DNA of 64,000 nt from Pelagimonas sp. (GTDB lineage: Bacteria > Pseudomonadota > Alphaproteobacteria > Rhodobacterales > Rhodobacteraceae): assembly GCA_025210345.1 (NCBI GenBank), contig JAOARX010000016.1, positions 1 through 64,000 of the forward strand. The letters are read 5' to 3'. The translations under genes were made by a program, and so were the position numbers. Numbering within the stretch: position 1 is the first letter of the stretch; the number at the start of each line of letters is the position of its first letter. Under the pieces are notes generated by a model. That model was not told the DNA's origin and made no database searches. It worked only from the letters and a program-made list of their open reading frames with translations. Below, one piece after another: positions 44,029 through 52,579 of this stretch.

Positions 44029-44895
44029 TTATTTGGACCTGGCGCTCCCCACGGCGGCCAGCCCGGCCCCCCCGGCGATCAGGGCCGCCGCTAGCAAGAG
44101 GGTCCAACCCGGTTCTGCAAAGCCTGCCAGAATAAGGGCGAGCGTAGACAGCAACGGCGCGGCATAGCTGGCGGTGCCCAGCATCTGAATATCGCCGCGT
44201 TTCACCCCGATGTCCCAGACATAAAAGGCCAATCCAACCGGACCAAGGCCCAATGCCAAGATCGAGGCCCACCCCAAAGTGGACTGCGGCAAGATGGTTT
44301 GTTCAAACATCAGATGCATGACGCCAGACAGGATCGCGGTGGCGACACAAAACACGGCAACGGTTTCGGTTGGAACGTCCCCCAGCTTGCGCGACAGAAC
44401 AGAATACCCGCTCCAGGTCAGGGCGCATAGGAACGCGAGACCCAGACCGGGTAGCGACGCGGGATCAAAGCTGGCCCCGCCGCGCAGAACGATCAGCGCC
44501 GCGCCAATAAACGCGACAATCGCCCCGACGACATGCAGCAGGCCCAGGCGTTCTCCGGGCAGCAGGCCCGAAAACAGCACGATCAAAAGAGGCCAGAGAT
44601 ATGCGATCAGCCCGGCTTCGGCAGGGGGGGCAAGGCGCAGCGCGGAAAAATACAAGGCGTGATAGCCAAAAAGCCCGATTGTGCCAAAGGCATAGACCCG
44701 CCAATTGACCCGTGCCAGCGCCCGCCATCCCCCCGTCACAGTGACCCAGATCACGCCGATCGTGCCGCCGATGGTAAAGGTCAGAGTGTTTAACAAGAGC
44801 GGCGGTGTGGGCGCCGAACCGACTGTAAAGAGTGCCAGAAGGGCCCAAAGCAGGACGGCGACAAAGCCGATGGATGTGGCGGTTTTTCGTGTCAT
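44029..44895 (-). CDS. DMT-superfamily (EamA) transporter
   Basis: A 288-residue membrane protein with ten predicted spans and two EamA repeats (LLWALLALFTVGSAPT and later LPGLGLAFLCALTWSGYSVLSRKLGDVP). Such carriers export amino acids or other metabolites. It begins MTRKTATSIGFVAVL. There is no partner gene that reveals the substrate; a gene-sized gap with a terminator separates it from phbB. Confidence 0.88.
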   Translation of the reverse strand: MTRKTATSIGFVAVLLWALLALFTVGSAPTPPLLLNTLTFTIGGTIGVIWVTVTGGWRALARVNWRVYAFGTIGLFGYHALYFSALRLAPPAEAGLIAYLWPLLIVLFSGLLPGERLGLLHVVGAIVAFIGAALIVLRGGASFDPASLPGLGLAFLCALTWSGYSVLSRKLGDVPTETVAVFCVATAILSGVMHLMFEQTILPQSTLGWASILALGLGPVGLAFYVWDIGVKRGDIQMLGTASYAAPLLSTLALILAGFAEPGWTLLLAAALIAGGAGLAAVGSARSK

Positions 44896-44933
44896 TCACG
44901 ATTGCTATGCGGGTTTTGGGGGCGCGAAAAGCA

Positions 44934-44959
44934 AAAAGCGCCCCATCCGAGGCGCTTTT
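44934..44959. terminator. Terminator between the DMT exporter and phbB
   Basis: AAAAGCGCC (44934-44942) and GGCGCTTTT (44951-44959) form a nine-base stem; A-runs and T-runs on both sides allow action on the minus strand, closing phbB. Confidence 0.8.
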
Positions 44960-44979
44960 CGTTTTCTGGTGACGCGGAC

Positions 44980-45702
44980 TTAGACGAAGAACTGCGCGCC
45001 GTTGGCCGAGATGGTCGAGCCGTTGATAAAGCCAGCATCGTCCGACGCCAGGAATGCCACGCAGCGGGCGATCTCTTCGGGTTCGCCAAGGCGGCCCGCC
45101 GGGATCTGACCGATGATCGATTCGCGCACTTTTTCCGGAACGGCCATAACCATTTCGGTCGCGATATAGCCGGGGCAGATCGCGTTGGCGGTGATCCCGG
45201 CGCGCGCGCCTTCCTGGGCCAGCGATTTCACGATGCCCAGATCGCCCGCCTTGGTCGCAGCATAGTTGACCTGTGCGAACTGACCTTTCTGACCGTTGAT
45301 CGAGCTGATCACAACGATGCGGCCGAATTTGCGCTCGCGCATGCCGGGCCAGATCGGGTGGATGGTGTTGAAAACACCGGTCAGGTTGGTGTCGATCACC
45401 TCTTTCCACGCTTCGGGTGTCATTTTGTGGAAGGGGGCGTCACGGGTGATGCCAGCGTTGGCAACAACCACGTCGATGGGGCCCAGGTCTGCTTCGACCT
45501 GTGCGATGCCAGCGGCCGAGGCTTCGTAGTCAGCCACGTTCCACTTATAGGTTTTGATACCGGTCGCTTCGGTAAAGGCGGCGGCCTTTTCGTCGTTGCC
45601 GGCATAGGTTGCAGCAACTTCATAGCCTTCGGCTTTCAGTTTCTTGGAAATTGCTTCGCCGATGCCGCGGCTGCCGCCGGTTACAAGTGCTACTCTCGCC
45701 AT
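44980..45702 (-). CDS. phbB: Acetoacetyl-CoA reductase
   Basis: NADPH-dependent reductase making (R)-3-hydroxybutyryl-CoA for polyhydroxybutyrate. A short-chain dehydrogenase of 240 residues: ALVTGGSRGIGEAI at the start, VVANAGITRDAPFHKMTPEAW, ISSINGQKGQFAQVNYAATKAG with the Y-x-x-x-K catalytic pair, and the end with FINGSTISANGAQFFV. The start MARVALVTGG follows GGAGGAG. It is downstream of phbA on the same strand. Confidence 0.96.
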   Translation of the reverse strand: MARVALVTGGSRGIGEAISKKLKAEGYEVAATYAGNDEKAAAFTEATGIKTYKWNVADYEASAAGIAQVEADLGPIDVVVANAGITRDAPFHKMTPEAWKEVIDTNLTGVFNTIHPIWPGMRERKFGRIVVISSINGQKGQFAQVNYAATKAGDLGIVKSLAQEGARAGITANAICPGYIATEMVMAVPEKVRESIIGQIPAGRLGEPEEIARCVAFLASDDAGFINGSTISANGAQFFV

Positions 45703-45825
45703 GGTTTTCTCCTCCACTCAGGCAGAATCTTTGAAATGTTATTACGCGTTGTTTTTGGTATGCGCAATAAAGTTGCGCGCATATTTTGCCGCACTGCGGC
45801 AGATTTTTGGGATCTGTACGAAAAA

Positions 45826-45846
45826 AGGGGCGCCCGAAGCGCCCCT
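45826..45846 (-). terminator. Terminator between phbA and phbB
   Basis: AGGGGCGC-ccgaa-GCGCCCCT stem; on the minus strand it is followed by TTTTTT. It lies just after the phbA stop, so phbB may need read-through or its own promoter. Confidence 0.8.
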
Positions 45847-45869
45847 CAATATGCGGTTTTGCGCGATGC

Positions 45870-47045
45870 TTACGGGCGCTCCAGGCACATGGCCACGCCC
45901 ATACCGCCACCGATGCACAGGGTTGCGAGGCCCTTCTTGGCGTCGCGGCGCTTCATTTCAAACAGCAAGGTGTTCAGAACGCGCGCGCCGGATGCGCCGA
46001 TCGGGTGGCCAATCGCAATGGCGCCACCGTTCACGTTGACGATCGCCGGATCCCAGCCCATGTCCTTGTTCACGGCACAGGCCTGTGCGGCAAAGGCTTC
46101 GTTGGCTTCGACCAGATCCAGGTCGCCAACGGACCAACCCGCTTTGTCCAGCGCCTTTTTGGAGGCGTGAATCGGGCCGACACCCATGATCGACGGGTCA
46201 AGACCGGCGGTGGCATACGATGCGATGCGTGCGAGCGGCTCGATGCCGCGCTTTTCCGCTTCGTCCGCGGTCATCAAAAGGGCACCCGCGGCACCGTCGT
46301 TGATGCCCGAAGCATTCGCCGCGGTGACCGAACCGTCTTTGGTGAAGGCGGGGCGCAGTTTCTGCATGCCTTCGATGGTGGCGCCGTGACGAATGTATTC
46401 GTCCTTGTCCATCACGATGTCACCCTTGCGGGTCTTGATGGTAAAGGGAACGATTTCGTCTTCGAATTTCCCAGCGTTTTGAGCGGCTTCCGCTTTGTTT
46501 TGCGAGGCCAGGGCGAATTCGTCCTGCATATCGCGCGAGATGTCCCACTGGTTGGCCACGTTTTCGGCGGTTTGACCCATGTGGTAGCCATTGAAGGCAT
46601 CCCACAGGCCATCGCGGATCATGGTGTCGATGTACTTCATGTCGCCCATCTTGACGCCTGCACGCAGGTATGCTGCATGCGTTGACAGCGACATGTTTTC
46701 CTGACCACCCGCGCAGACAATCGCGGCGTCACCCAGTTGGATGTGCTGGGCGGCCAGGGCAACGGCACGCAGGCCTGACCCGCAAACCTGGTTGATCCCC
46801 CAGGCCGAGGCCTCTTTGGGCAGGCCGGCGTTGATATGCGCCTGGCGTGCGGGGTTCTGACCCTGAGCGGCGGTCAAAACCTGACCCAGGATGGTCTCAG
46901 AGACTTCGCCTTTCTCGATGCCAGCGCGCGCGACCAAAGCTTCGAGCACGGCGGCGCCCAGGTCATGTGCGGGGGTGTTTGCGAAAGAACCGCTAAAGCT
47001 GCCGACGGCGGTGCGTGCGGCGCTTGCGATAACGACATTGGTCAT
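45870..47045 (-). CDS. phbA: Acetyl-CoA acetyltransferase
   Basis: Biosynthetic thiolase that condenses two acetyl-CoA to acetoacetyl-CoA, the first step of polyhydroxybutyrate synthesis. The 391-residue protein has the acyl-binding cysteine in [15 protein letters not shown], the histidine in [16 protein letters not shown] and the second cysteine in [11 protein letters not shown]. The start [15 protein letters not shown] is the family start and follows CAGGAGGA; the frame runs 12 codons further upstream. A PhaR-like site lies 104 bases upstream. Confidence 0.97.
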   Translation of the reverse strand: MTNVVIASAARTAVGSFSGSFANTPAHDLGAAVLEALVARAGIEKGEVSETILGQVLTAAQGQNPARQAHINAGLPKEASAWGINQVCGSGLRAVALAAQHIQLGDAAIVCAGGQENMSLSTHAAYLRAGVKMGDMKYIDTMIRDGLWDAFNGYHMGQTAENVANQWDISRDMQDEFALASQNKAEAAQNAGKFEDEIVPFTIKTRKGDIVMDKDEYIRHGATIEGMQKLRPAFTKDGSVTAANASGINDGAAGALLMTADEAEKRGIEPLARIASYATAGLDPSIMGVGPIHASKKALDKAGWSVGDLDLVEANEAFAAQACAVNKDMGWDPAIVNVNGGAIAIGHPIGASGARVLNTLLFEMKRRDAKKGLATLCIGGGMGVAMCLERP

Positions 47046-47146
47046 ATCAGTCCTCCTGGCCAAGCGTGTATGTCGGAACATACTTCTGATTCCGCCTCCT
47101 GCGAAATCATTCCCTTATACGCCTGTCAGGAGTATTCGTTACATTA

Positions 47147-47161
47147 TTCTGCAATGCAGAA
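47147..47161. promoter_or_regulatory. PhaR-type site upstream of phbA
   Basis: TTCTGCA-A-TGCAGAA is a perfect 15-bp palindrome containing CTGC-AAT-GCAG, the CTGC-N3-GCAG form reported for PhaR in Paracoccus and Rhodobacter. It is 102-116 bases before the phbA start. The role is inferred. Confidence 0.6.
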
Positions 47162-47214
47162 GAAGGGGCAGGGTGTCTCAGGTTGTAAATCCCCGAGACA
47201 CTGCTGACCCAAGG

Positions 47215-48054
47215 TCACGCTTTCTTGCGCTCAAGCTCTTCTCGCCATGGGGGACGGACGACGGGGGCGCCGAAATAGTACCCCTGCAGACAATCCACGC
47301 CCAGTTGCCTGAGAATCTCAGCATCTTCTGCGGTTTCGACGATTTCACCGACGGTAAACATGTCGAACTGTTCAGCGATTTTGACCATTGCGCCAACCAG
47401 CACCTGATTGTCCGGGTCGTTGGCAATTCCGCGGCAAAATTCGCCGTCAATTTTCAAAAGATCAAAGCTGAATTCCTTGAAGTGGCGCAGCGCGGTATAG
47501 CCCGAACCGAAATCGTCCATGGCAAAGGTGATTCCCCGCGCCTGCAGATCCAGCATGAATTTCACGACCAATTCCGGGATGACCATGGCGGAATGCTCGG
47601 TGATCTCAAGGATCAGGCGCTCAGCGACAGTGGGGTCCTGTTTGAGCCCCCGGTTCAGCGTGTTCATCCATTTTTGATAACCGACTGAGCGCGCAGACAT
47701 ATTGATCGACAGGCGCAGTTCGGGGAACTTGCGCAGTTCGTTCAATCCCTTTTCCAGCGCCAGACAATCCAGAATGCGTCCATATTCAGTGTCTTCGACC
47801 GTCGTGATGAAATCCGCCGCCGGTATGATGCGGCCCGTTTCGTCAAGAACACGAATCAGCCCTTCGTAGAATGCGACACGGGTCTGCGCCCCGGACTGTA
47901 CCACGGGCTGATAGGCCAACATGACCTGCTTGTGTTGCAAAGCCCGGCGCACCATATCCATGATATTGGCATCGCGGCGCGCAACTGCGTGTTCCAGCGC
48001 ATTGTGCGCCCCATCCATGATGTTGTTTTTACCACCAGCCACGAGAGCCTCCAT
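47215..48054 (-). CDS. EAL-domain cyclic di-GMP phosphodiesterase
   Basis: A 279-residue single-domain EAL protein that hydrolyses cyclic di-GMP. The active-site residues are kept: E64 in YEGLIR (EGL rather than EAL), N118 in SINMSARS, E150 in ILEITEHS, D180 and D181 in AMDDFGSGY, K201 in LKIDGEF, E237 in VGEIVET and Q257 in LQGYYFG. No GGDEF, sensor or membrane part is attached. The gene lies between phbA and rpsD and is not overlapped by either. Confidence 0.92.
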   Translation of the reverse strand: MEALVAGGKNNIMDGAHNALEHAVARRDANIMDMVRRALQHKQVMLAYQPVVQSGAQTRVAFYEGLIRVLDETGRIIPAADFITTVEDTEYGRILDCLALEKGLNELRKFPELRLSINMSARSVGYQKWMNTLNRGLKQDPTVAERLILEITEHSAMVIPELVVKFMLDLQARGITFAMDDFGSGYTALRHFKEFSFDLLKIDGEFCRGIANDPDNQVLVGAMVKIAEQFDMFTVGEIVETAEDAEILRQLGVDCLQGYYFGAPVVRPPWREELERKKA

Positions 48055-48412
48055 TACCCAACCACAGTCCTTTTTGCGACACAGGCCTTAATCTGTTGTT
48101 AAAGGTGGAGTTTGTTAAGAATTTGATGGATTTGAAGGTCGGAAATGACACCTGGGCCTGTTGGGCTTGACTCTGGGAAACGGCACAGTATAAGCGCGGC
48201 TTCATTGGTGTTGGTGGCCCCCGCGAGGGGATGCCTGTCATTTCGGATCGGTCTCACTGGGATCCCGGGAAGAGGACAACGCCCTTTACAACGGCACGAT
48301 GCCTTTTGGGGGTCGGTGACACAGCGGCTGAGGCGCAGATGCGATGTCAGCCCGATACGTGGAAACCGGTTTTCGAAAACAGCGGACATGCCACATCTAA
48401 AGGAGATCAGCC
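48055..48412. other. Intergenic region between the EAL gene and rpsD
   Basis: About 358 bases without a credible gene. It holds the divergent promoters of the EAL gene and of rpsD. Frames that cross it have no family similarity. I see no clear hairpin with a T-run. A leader for S4 autocontrol is possible in principle but not demonstrated. Confidence 0.4.
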
Positions 48413-49033
48413 GTGACCAAACGCACGTCTGCCAAGTACAAAATTGACCGCCGTATGGGCGAAAACATCTGGGGCCGTCCCAAATCCCCGGTGAACCGCC
48501 GCGAATATGGCCCCGGCCAGCACGGCCAGCGCCGCAAGGGCAAGCTGTCTGACTTTGGCCTGCAGCTGCGCGCCAAGCAAAAGCTGAAAGGTTACTACGG
48601 CGACCTGACCGAAAAGCAGTTCCGCCGCATCTACGGCGAAGCCGAGCGTCTTAAGGGCGACACCGGTGAAAACCTGATCGGTCTGCTGGAGCGCCGTCTG
48701 GACGCGGTTGTATATCGCGCCAAATTCGTTCCGACCGTTTTCGCGGCTCGTCAGTTCGTGAACCATGGCCACGTTCTGGTGAACGGCAAGCGCGTGAACA
48801 TCCCCTCGTACCGTGTAAAAGAGGGTGACGTGATCGAAGTGCGTGAAAAGTCGCGCCAGATGGTTGCGCTGCTCGAAGCTGTTCAGCTGCCCGAGCGTGA
48901 TGTTCCGGATTACATCGATGCGGACCACTCGAAAATGACCGCGACCTTTGTGCGTATGCCCGGCCTGTCGGACGTGCCCTACCCGGTGGTCATGGAACCG
49001 AACCTGGTTATCGAATATTACGCTCAGAACTAA
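48413..49033 (+). CDS. rpsD: 30S ribosomal protein S4
   Basis: Small-subunit ribosomal protein that nucleates 16S rRNA folding. The 206-residue product has the N-terminal [30 protein letters not shown] and the S4 domain [42 protein letters not shown] in parts. The GTG start follows AAGGAGATCAGCC. The usual alphaproteobacterial S4 lacks the zinc cysteines near the start, as here. It stands alone and ends in a strong terminator. Confidence 0.97.
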   Translation: MTKRTSAKYKIDRRMGENIWGRPKSPVNRREYGPGQHGQRRKGKLSDFGLQLRAKQKLKGYYGDLTEKQFRRIYGEAERLKGDTGENLIGLLERRLDAVVYRAKFVPTVFAARQFVNHGHVLVNGKRVNIPSYRVKEGDVIEVREKSRQMVALLEAVQLPERDVPDYIDADHSKMTATFVRMPGLSDVPYPVVMEPNLVIEYYAQN

Positions 49034-49052
49034 GTCTGAGCCGACCCAAACG

Positions 49053-49078
49053 AAAGGCCGCCCACTGGGCGGCCTTTT
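49053..49078 (+). terminator. Terminator after rpsD
   Basis: AAAGGCCGCCC and GGGCGGCCTTT over an ACT loop, followed by TTGCG. A strong intrinsic terminator. Confidence 0.88.
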
Positions 49079-49148
49079 GCGTGTTTGGGGGTTTTCCCGT
49101 TGTGATCATGGATCACTGAATACTGGGCTGTCGCCCGGTCTGAAGGCA

Positions 49149-49319
49149 TCAAAAGAAAAATGCCTTGCGCACCCCCGGCATGGGCATAGAGGCATTGTGT
49201 TGCTCATACGGGATGTGTTTGCGCGGTTCCGCTGATGGCTGCGGCTGCGCGGAGTGCGTCTTGTGTGCACGAAACAACAGGCCAAAGAGGTCTGACAAGA
49301 AAGAGTGATTTGAGCGCAT
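49149..49319 (-). CDS. Candidate small protein between rpsD and phnC (56 aa)
   Basis: A 56-codon frame beginning MRSNHSFLSDLFGLLFRAHKTH. It has a good ribosome binding site, AGGAGCCCGAAT, seven bases before the ATG. The product has a short amphipathic stretch (FLSDLFGLLFRAH) and a histidine-rich tail. No family is recognised. The gene is supported only by the binding site and an open frame, so it is tentative. Confidence 0.4.
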   Translation of the reverse strand: MRSNHSFLSDLFGLLFRAHKTHSAQPQPSAEPRKHIPYEQHNASMPMPGVRKAFFF

Positions 49320-49431
49320 ATTCGGGCTCCTGATTTCTTTGAACTTTCATCGTGAGAACGGATCTGATGTGCCGCGTTGCGTGACCACGCATTGCGGCAC
49401 AGGTCAGGCCCAGAGCAGTGATTGACGCGGA

Positions 49432-49572
49432 TTATGCCCGCGAAGAAAAGACCGGCTCTATTCTTGGGGCGGGGGTTTTGGGGCTGAATTTGTGGTGCGA
49501 CCACTCGAACAAAGCCTCGAACACGTCGGTCATGATCGACAAATGGGATTCGGCGTTGTTGTTGTTTGACAT
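49432..49572 (-). CDS. Candidate small protein between rpsD and phnC (46 aa)
   Basis: A 46-codon frame starting MSNNNNAESHLSIMTDVFEALFEW and ending in a proline-rich tail with FSPKTPAPRIEPVFSSR. Codon third positions look like those of neighbouring genes. The binding site is weak. It lies in the gap before phnC on the opposite strand. I do not recognise it; it could be a microprotein or chance. Confidence 0.4.
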   Translation of the reverse strand: MSNNNNAESHLSIMTDVFEALFEWSHHKFSPKTPAPRIEPVFSSRA

Positions 49573-49764
49573 GGTGGTTTCCGTACTGGGGGGCCGTTGA
49601 TGGCCGGTTACTGACAACACCAGCGATCAAAACGCCCAATCCTTAACGGCACCTTCGAAGCCTCCGGCCTGGATTCAGGGTTATTTACAAAAGTTTTGGA
49701 TATCTTTCACAAAGACGACAAGGCCGCCCCCTAACTGAGTGTGATGAAATTCAGGGGGTGACGT
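49573..49764. promoter_or_regulatory. Upstream region of the phosphonate transport operon
   Basis: The region is AT-richer than the flanking genes, as expected for a promoter. I looked for the PhoB box (two CTGTCAT-type repeats four bases apart) and found only poor matches, so no site is assigned. The GTG start of phnC at 49765 follows AGGGGGTGAC. Confidence 0.35.
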
Positions 49765-50577
49765 GTGCTTTGCATCGATAAACTGACCAAGCGTTTTGGA
49801 GCCAATACGGCTGTCGACAGCGCGACTTTTTCCGTGGAGCGGCCCATGATGATCGGCATCATCGGGGCGTCGGGCGCTGGCAAATCCACCCTTTTGCGGA
49901 TGGTGAACAGGCTGAGCGATGCAAGCGAAGGCACCATCACCTTTAACGGTCGTGACGTGACGCAGCTGCAAGGTGGGGCAAAGCGCAATTGGCAGTCCGA
50001 ATGCGCGATGATCTTTCAGCAGTTCAACCTGGTTCCCCGGATGGATGTGGTTTCGAACGTGTTGCATGGAACGCTAAACAAACGTTCGACCCTGGCGACG
50101 CTGTTCAACCTGTATCCAACCGAAGACATCCACCGCGCCATCGAGATCCTTGATCGGCTGGGGATCGCGGAACATGCGGCCAAACGTGCCGAAGCCCTGT
50201 CAGGTGGCCAGCAACAGCGCGTCGCGATTGCGCGTGCCTTGATGCAAGATCCGCAAATCATCCTCGCGGATGAGCCCATCGCATCGCTGGACCCGATGAA
50301 CGCCCAAATCGTGATGGAGGCGCTGCGCCGCATCTACGAAGAAGATGGCCGGATGGTGATCGCAAATCTTCATACGCTGGACACCGCGCGCCGCTATTGC
50401 GACCGGGTGATCGGCATGCGGGCCGGGCGCATCGTGTTTGACGGCACCCCGGAACAGCTGACCACCGGTGTCGCACGCGACATTTACGGCGCCGGCGCGG
50501 ATTTCTCTGAAAAGGCCACATCGACCGAGATCGGCGCATTGGATCGCCCGGCCGCGTCGCTTGAGCCCGCACTCTAA
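49765..50577 (+). CDS. phnC: Phosphonate ABC transporter ATP-binding protein
   Basis: The ATPase of the phosphonate importer. In the 270-residue protein the Walker A is [13 protein letters not shown], the ABC signature [15 protein letters not shown], Walker [13 protein letters not shown] and the switch histidine in VIANLHTLD. The GTG start is used because an ATG 21 bases upstream meets a stop. It is first in phnC-phnD-phnE-phnE2, and supplies substrate to the C-P lyase encoded downstream. Confidence 0.95.
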   Translation: MLCIDKLTKRFGANTAVDSATFSVERPMMIGIIGASGAGKSTLLRMVNRLSDASEGTITFNGRDVTQLQGGAKRNWQSECAMIFQQFNLVPRMDVVSNVLHGTLNKRSTLATLFNLYPTEDIHRAIEILDRLGIAEHAAKRAEALSGGQQQRVAIARALMQDPQIILADEPIASLDPMNAQIVMEALRRIYEEDGRMVIANLHTLDTARRYCDRVIGMRAGRIVFDGTPEQLTTGVARDIYGAGADFSEKATSTEIGALDRPAASLEPAL

Positions 50578-50637
50578 CCTGAAATTTCATCAGCCTTTTC
50601 GCATGTATGGCGAGGGCAACAATCAATGAGGAAAACG

Positions 50638-51543
50638 ATGAAAAAGATCCTTGCAGCCCTCGTGGCAACCACCGCTCTGGCCGCTCCGGCCGTTGCAGAA
50701 GACATCACCGAGTTCCGCATCGGTCTCTTGGGCGGTGAGAACGCTCAGGACCGCATGAACTCATACGAGTGCCTGCGCGCCTACACCGAAGAAGCGCTGG
50801 GCGTTCCCACCAAGATCTTCGCGCCTGCCGACTATGCTGGTGTGATCCAGGGCCTTGTTGGCGGCACGCTTGATTTCTCGTGGTTGGGCGCTTCGTCTTA
50901 TGCCGCGACCTACCTGCAGGATCCCGAAGCGGTTGAGCCGGTTCTGGTGAAAGTCAACGTTGATGGTTCCATCGGCTATCACTCGATCGGTTTCGCCCGC
51001 AAAGACGCCGCCATCGCATCGCTGGATGACATGCAGGGCAAAGTCTTTGGCTTTGGCGATCCGAACTCGACCTCGGGTTACCTGATCCCCTCGATCGAGA
51101 TCCCCCAGTACAAAGATGGCATCACCATGGAGTCGGGTGCATATTTCGGCGAAGTCAAATTCACCGGTGGACATGAGCAGACCATCGTCGCGGTGAACAA
51201 CGGCGATATCGACGGCGGTGTGACCTGGGCTGACGGCCAGGGCAACTGGGAAGATGGCTATAATTCGGGTGCTTTGCGCAAAGCCGTAGACGCGGGGCTG
51301 GTTGATATGAACGACCTGGTCCAGATCTGGAAATCCAAGCCGATCCCCGAGGGTCCGATCGTTCTGCGCAAAACCCTGCCTGCCAACGTCAAAGAGATCA
51401 TGACAGAGCTGGTTGACAACATGTACGAAAACGACCCGGAGTGCGCATACAACATCGCCGCCGGCGAGACCAAGGGTTTTCAGCCTGTTACCCATGAAAC
51501 CTATGTTTCGATCATCGAAGCCCGCAAGCTGAAGTCTCAGTAA
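50638..51543 (+). CDS. phnD: Phosphonate ABC transporter substrate-binding protein
   Basis: Periplasmic binding protein that captures phosphonates for PhnCE. It has a signal peptide (KKILAALVATTALAAPAVA) and the PhnD fold: FRIGLLGGENAQDRMNSYECL, LVGGTLDFSWLGASSYA, and GDPNSTSGYLIPS, which holds the phosphonate oxygen ligands. I prefer ATG 50638 because AATGAGGA sits just before it; the ATG at 50626 is upstream of that site. The mature protein is about 280 residues. Confidence 0.95.
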   Translation: MKKILAALVATTALAAPAVAEDITEFRIGLLGGENAQDRMNSYECLRAYTEEALGVPTKIFAPADYAGVIQGLVGGTLDFSWLGASSYAATYLQDPEAVEPVLVKVNVDGSIGYHSIGFARKDAAIASLDDMQGKVFGFGDPNSTSGYLIPSIEIPQYKDGITMESGAYFGEVKFTGGHEQTIVAVNNGDIDGGVTWADGQGNWEDGYNSGALRKAVDAGLVDMNDLVQIWKSKPIPEGPIVLRKTLPANVKEIMTELVDNMYENDPECAYNIAAGETKGFQPVTHETYVSIIEARKLKSQ

Positions 51544-51554
51544 GCGATTGATAT

Positions 51555-51657
51555 AAGGGCAGTCCCGGTTTGGGGCTGCCCTTTTCCACGACTGACTGTT
51601 TCGCGTGGGAGCAATTTCCTTGCAAAGGAAATTTCAAACGGTCTTTCAAGACCGTTT
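51555..51657 (+). promoter_or_regulatory. Three tandem hairpins between phnD and phnE
   Basis: The first, AAGGGCAGTCCC with GGGGCTGCCCTT (51555-51583) followed by TTTTCC, could terminate. The second is AATTTCCTT-gca-AAGGAAATT (51613-51633) and the third AAACGGTCTT-tc-AAGACCGTTT (51636-51657), a perfect ten-base stem. They probably stabilise the phnCD message and lower expression of the permeases, so that PhnD is in excess; this is inference. Confidence 0.65.
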
Positions 51658-51695
51658 CACCGCACGCCTGACCCACCCCATCCAAAGAGACCCTG

Positions 51696-52574
51696 ATGGC
51701 TGACCTGACCCAAAACCTGCCCCGCGGGGTGAATGACATTCAGGCCGATTACATGGCCATGGCCCATCAAAAGCGGCTGTATTCCGGGATCACACTCCTG
51801 ATTTTCGTGCTGCTCATGGTGTCGGGTTTCAACCTTGCTGCCACACGCAATGGGGGCAGCTTCTGGGGGGGGATTGGCAACTTTTTCGATTATCCCGGTG
51901 AGGTGATATCAGAAGCTGCAAGCAAAGCAGCAGAACTTCCGGCCCATGTGGTGACCTACTTCCCGGCCTTGATCGAGACCGTAAACATTGCCGCCGTTGC
52001 CACCCTGGTTGGCGCGTTGGGGGCGATTGTCATGTCGCTATTGGCCACGCGGGGACTTGCCCGATTTCCAAAGTTGATCGGCCTTTTCCGACGGCTTCTG
52101 GACATCATGCGCGCCGTGCCTGAGATCGTGATTGCCCTGATTTTGATCTTTGTGCTGGGGGGCGGCCCTGTTCCGGCCATGATCGCGATCGCCTTTCATA
52201 CCGTGGGTGCGTTGGGCAAGCTGTTTTCGGAAGTGAATGAAAACGCATCGCTCAAACCGCTGGAGGGGCTTGAATCCGTTGGGGCAAATTGGTCTCAGCG
52301 GATGATGCTTGGGGTTGTGCCGCAGGTGGCCCCAAATTGGCTGAGTTACGCGCTCTTGCGGTTTGAAATCAACATCCGCGCTTCGGCCATCCTGGGCTTT
52401 GTCGGCGCGGGCGGGCTTGGATATGAGCTCAAGGTCGCGATTCAATGGGGCCAGGGCAAATTCGACGAAGCGGCCGCGATGTTCATCATGCTGTTTTTGA
52501 CCATTGTCGTGTTTGACCAGCTGTCCAGCCACGTTCGAAACCGTTTGGTGCATGGCGCCAAAGGCAAGGAGTGA
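51696..52574 (+). CDS. phnE: Phosphonate ABC transporter permease, first copy
   Basis: A 292-residue membrane subunit with about six spans. The EAA-type cytoplasmic loop that contacts PhnC is in LKPLEGLESVGANWSQRMMLGVVPQVAPNW, and FEINIRASAILGFVGAGGLGYELKVAI follows. It starts MADLTQNLPRG. The second permease gene begins within or just after its end, so the two form a heterodimer, as seen in several marine alphaproteobacteria. Confidence 0.94.
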   Translation: MADLTQNLPRGVNDIQADYMAMAHQKRLYSGITLLIFVLLMVSGFNLAATRNGGSFWGGIGNFFDYPGEVISEAASKAAELPAHVVTYFPALIETVNIAAVATLVGALGAIVMSLLATRGLARFPKLIGLFRRLLDIMRAVPEIVIALILIFVLGGGPVPAMIAIAFHTVGALGKLFSEVNENASLKPLEGLESVGANWSQRMMLGVVPQVAPNWLSYALLRFEINIRASAILGFVGAGGLGYELKVAIQWGQGKFDEAAAMFIMLFLTIVVFDQLSSHVRNRLVHGAKGKE

Positions 52575-52579
52575 TCCCA

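Noticed and set aside
45793..45801. Second PhaR-like site between phbA and phbB (CTGCGGCAG)
   Set aside because: The half sites are one base apart, not three or four, and it lies beside a terminator.
47173..47206. GTGTCTC/GAGACAC inverted repeat after the EAL gene as a terminator
   Set aside because: The loop is long and there is no T-run on the minus strand.
48145..48447. Frame of 100 codons before rpsD
   Set aside because: It runs into rpsD in another frame and has no similarity or binding site.
49573..49764. PhoB box upstream of phnC
   Set aside because: Only weak matches such as CTTTCAC-N4-ACGACAA; two good CTGTCAT-type repeats are not present.
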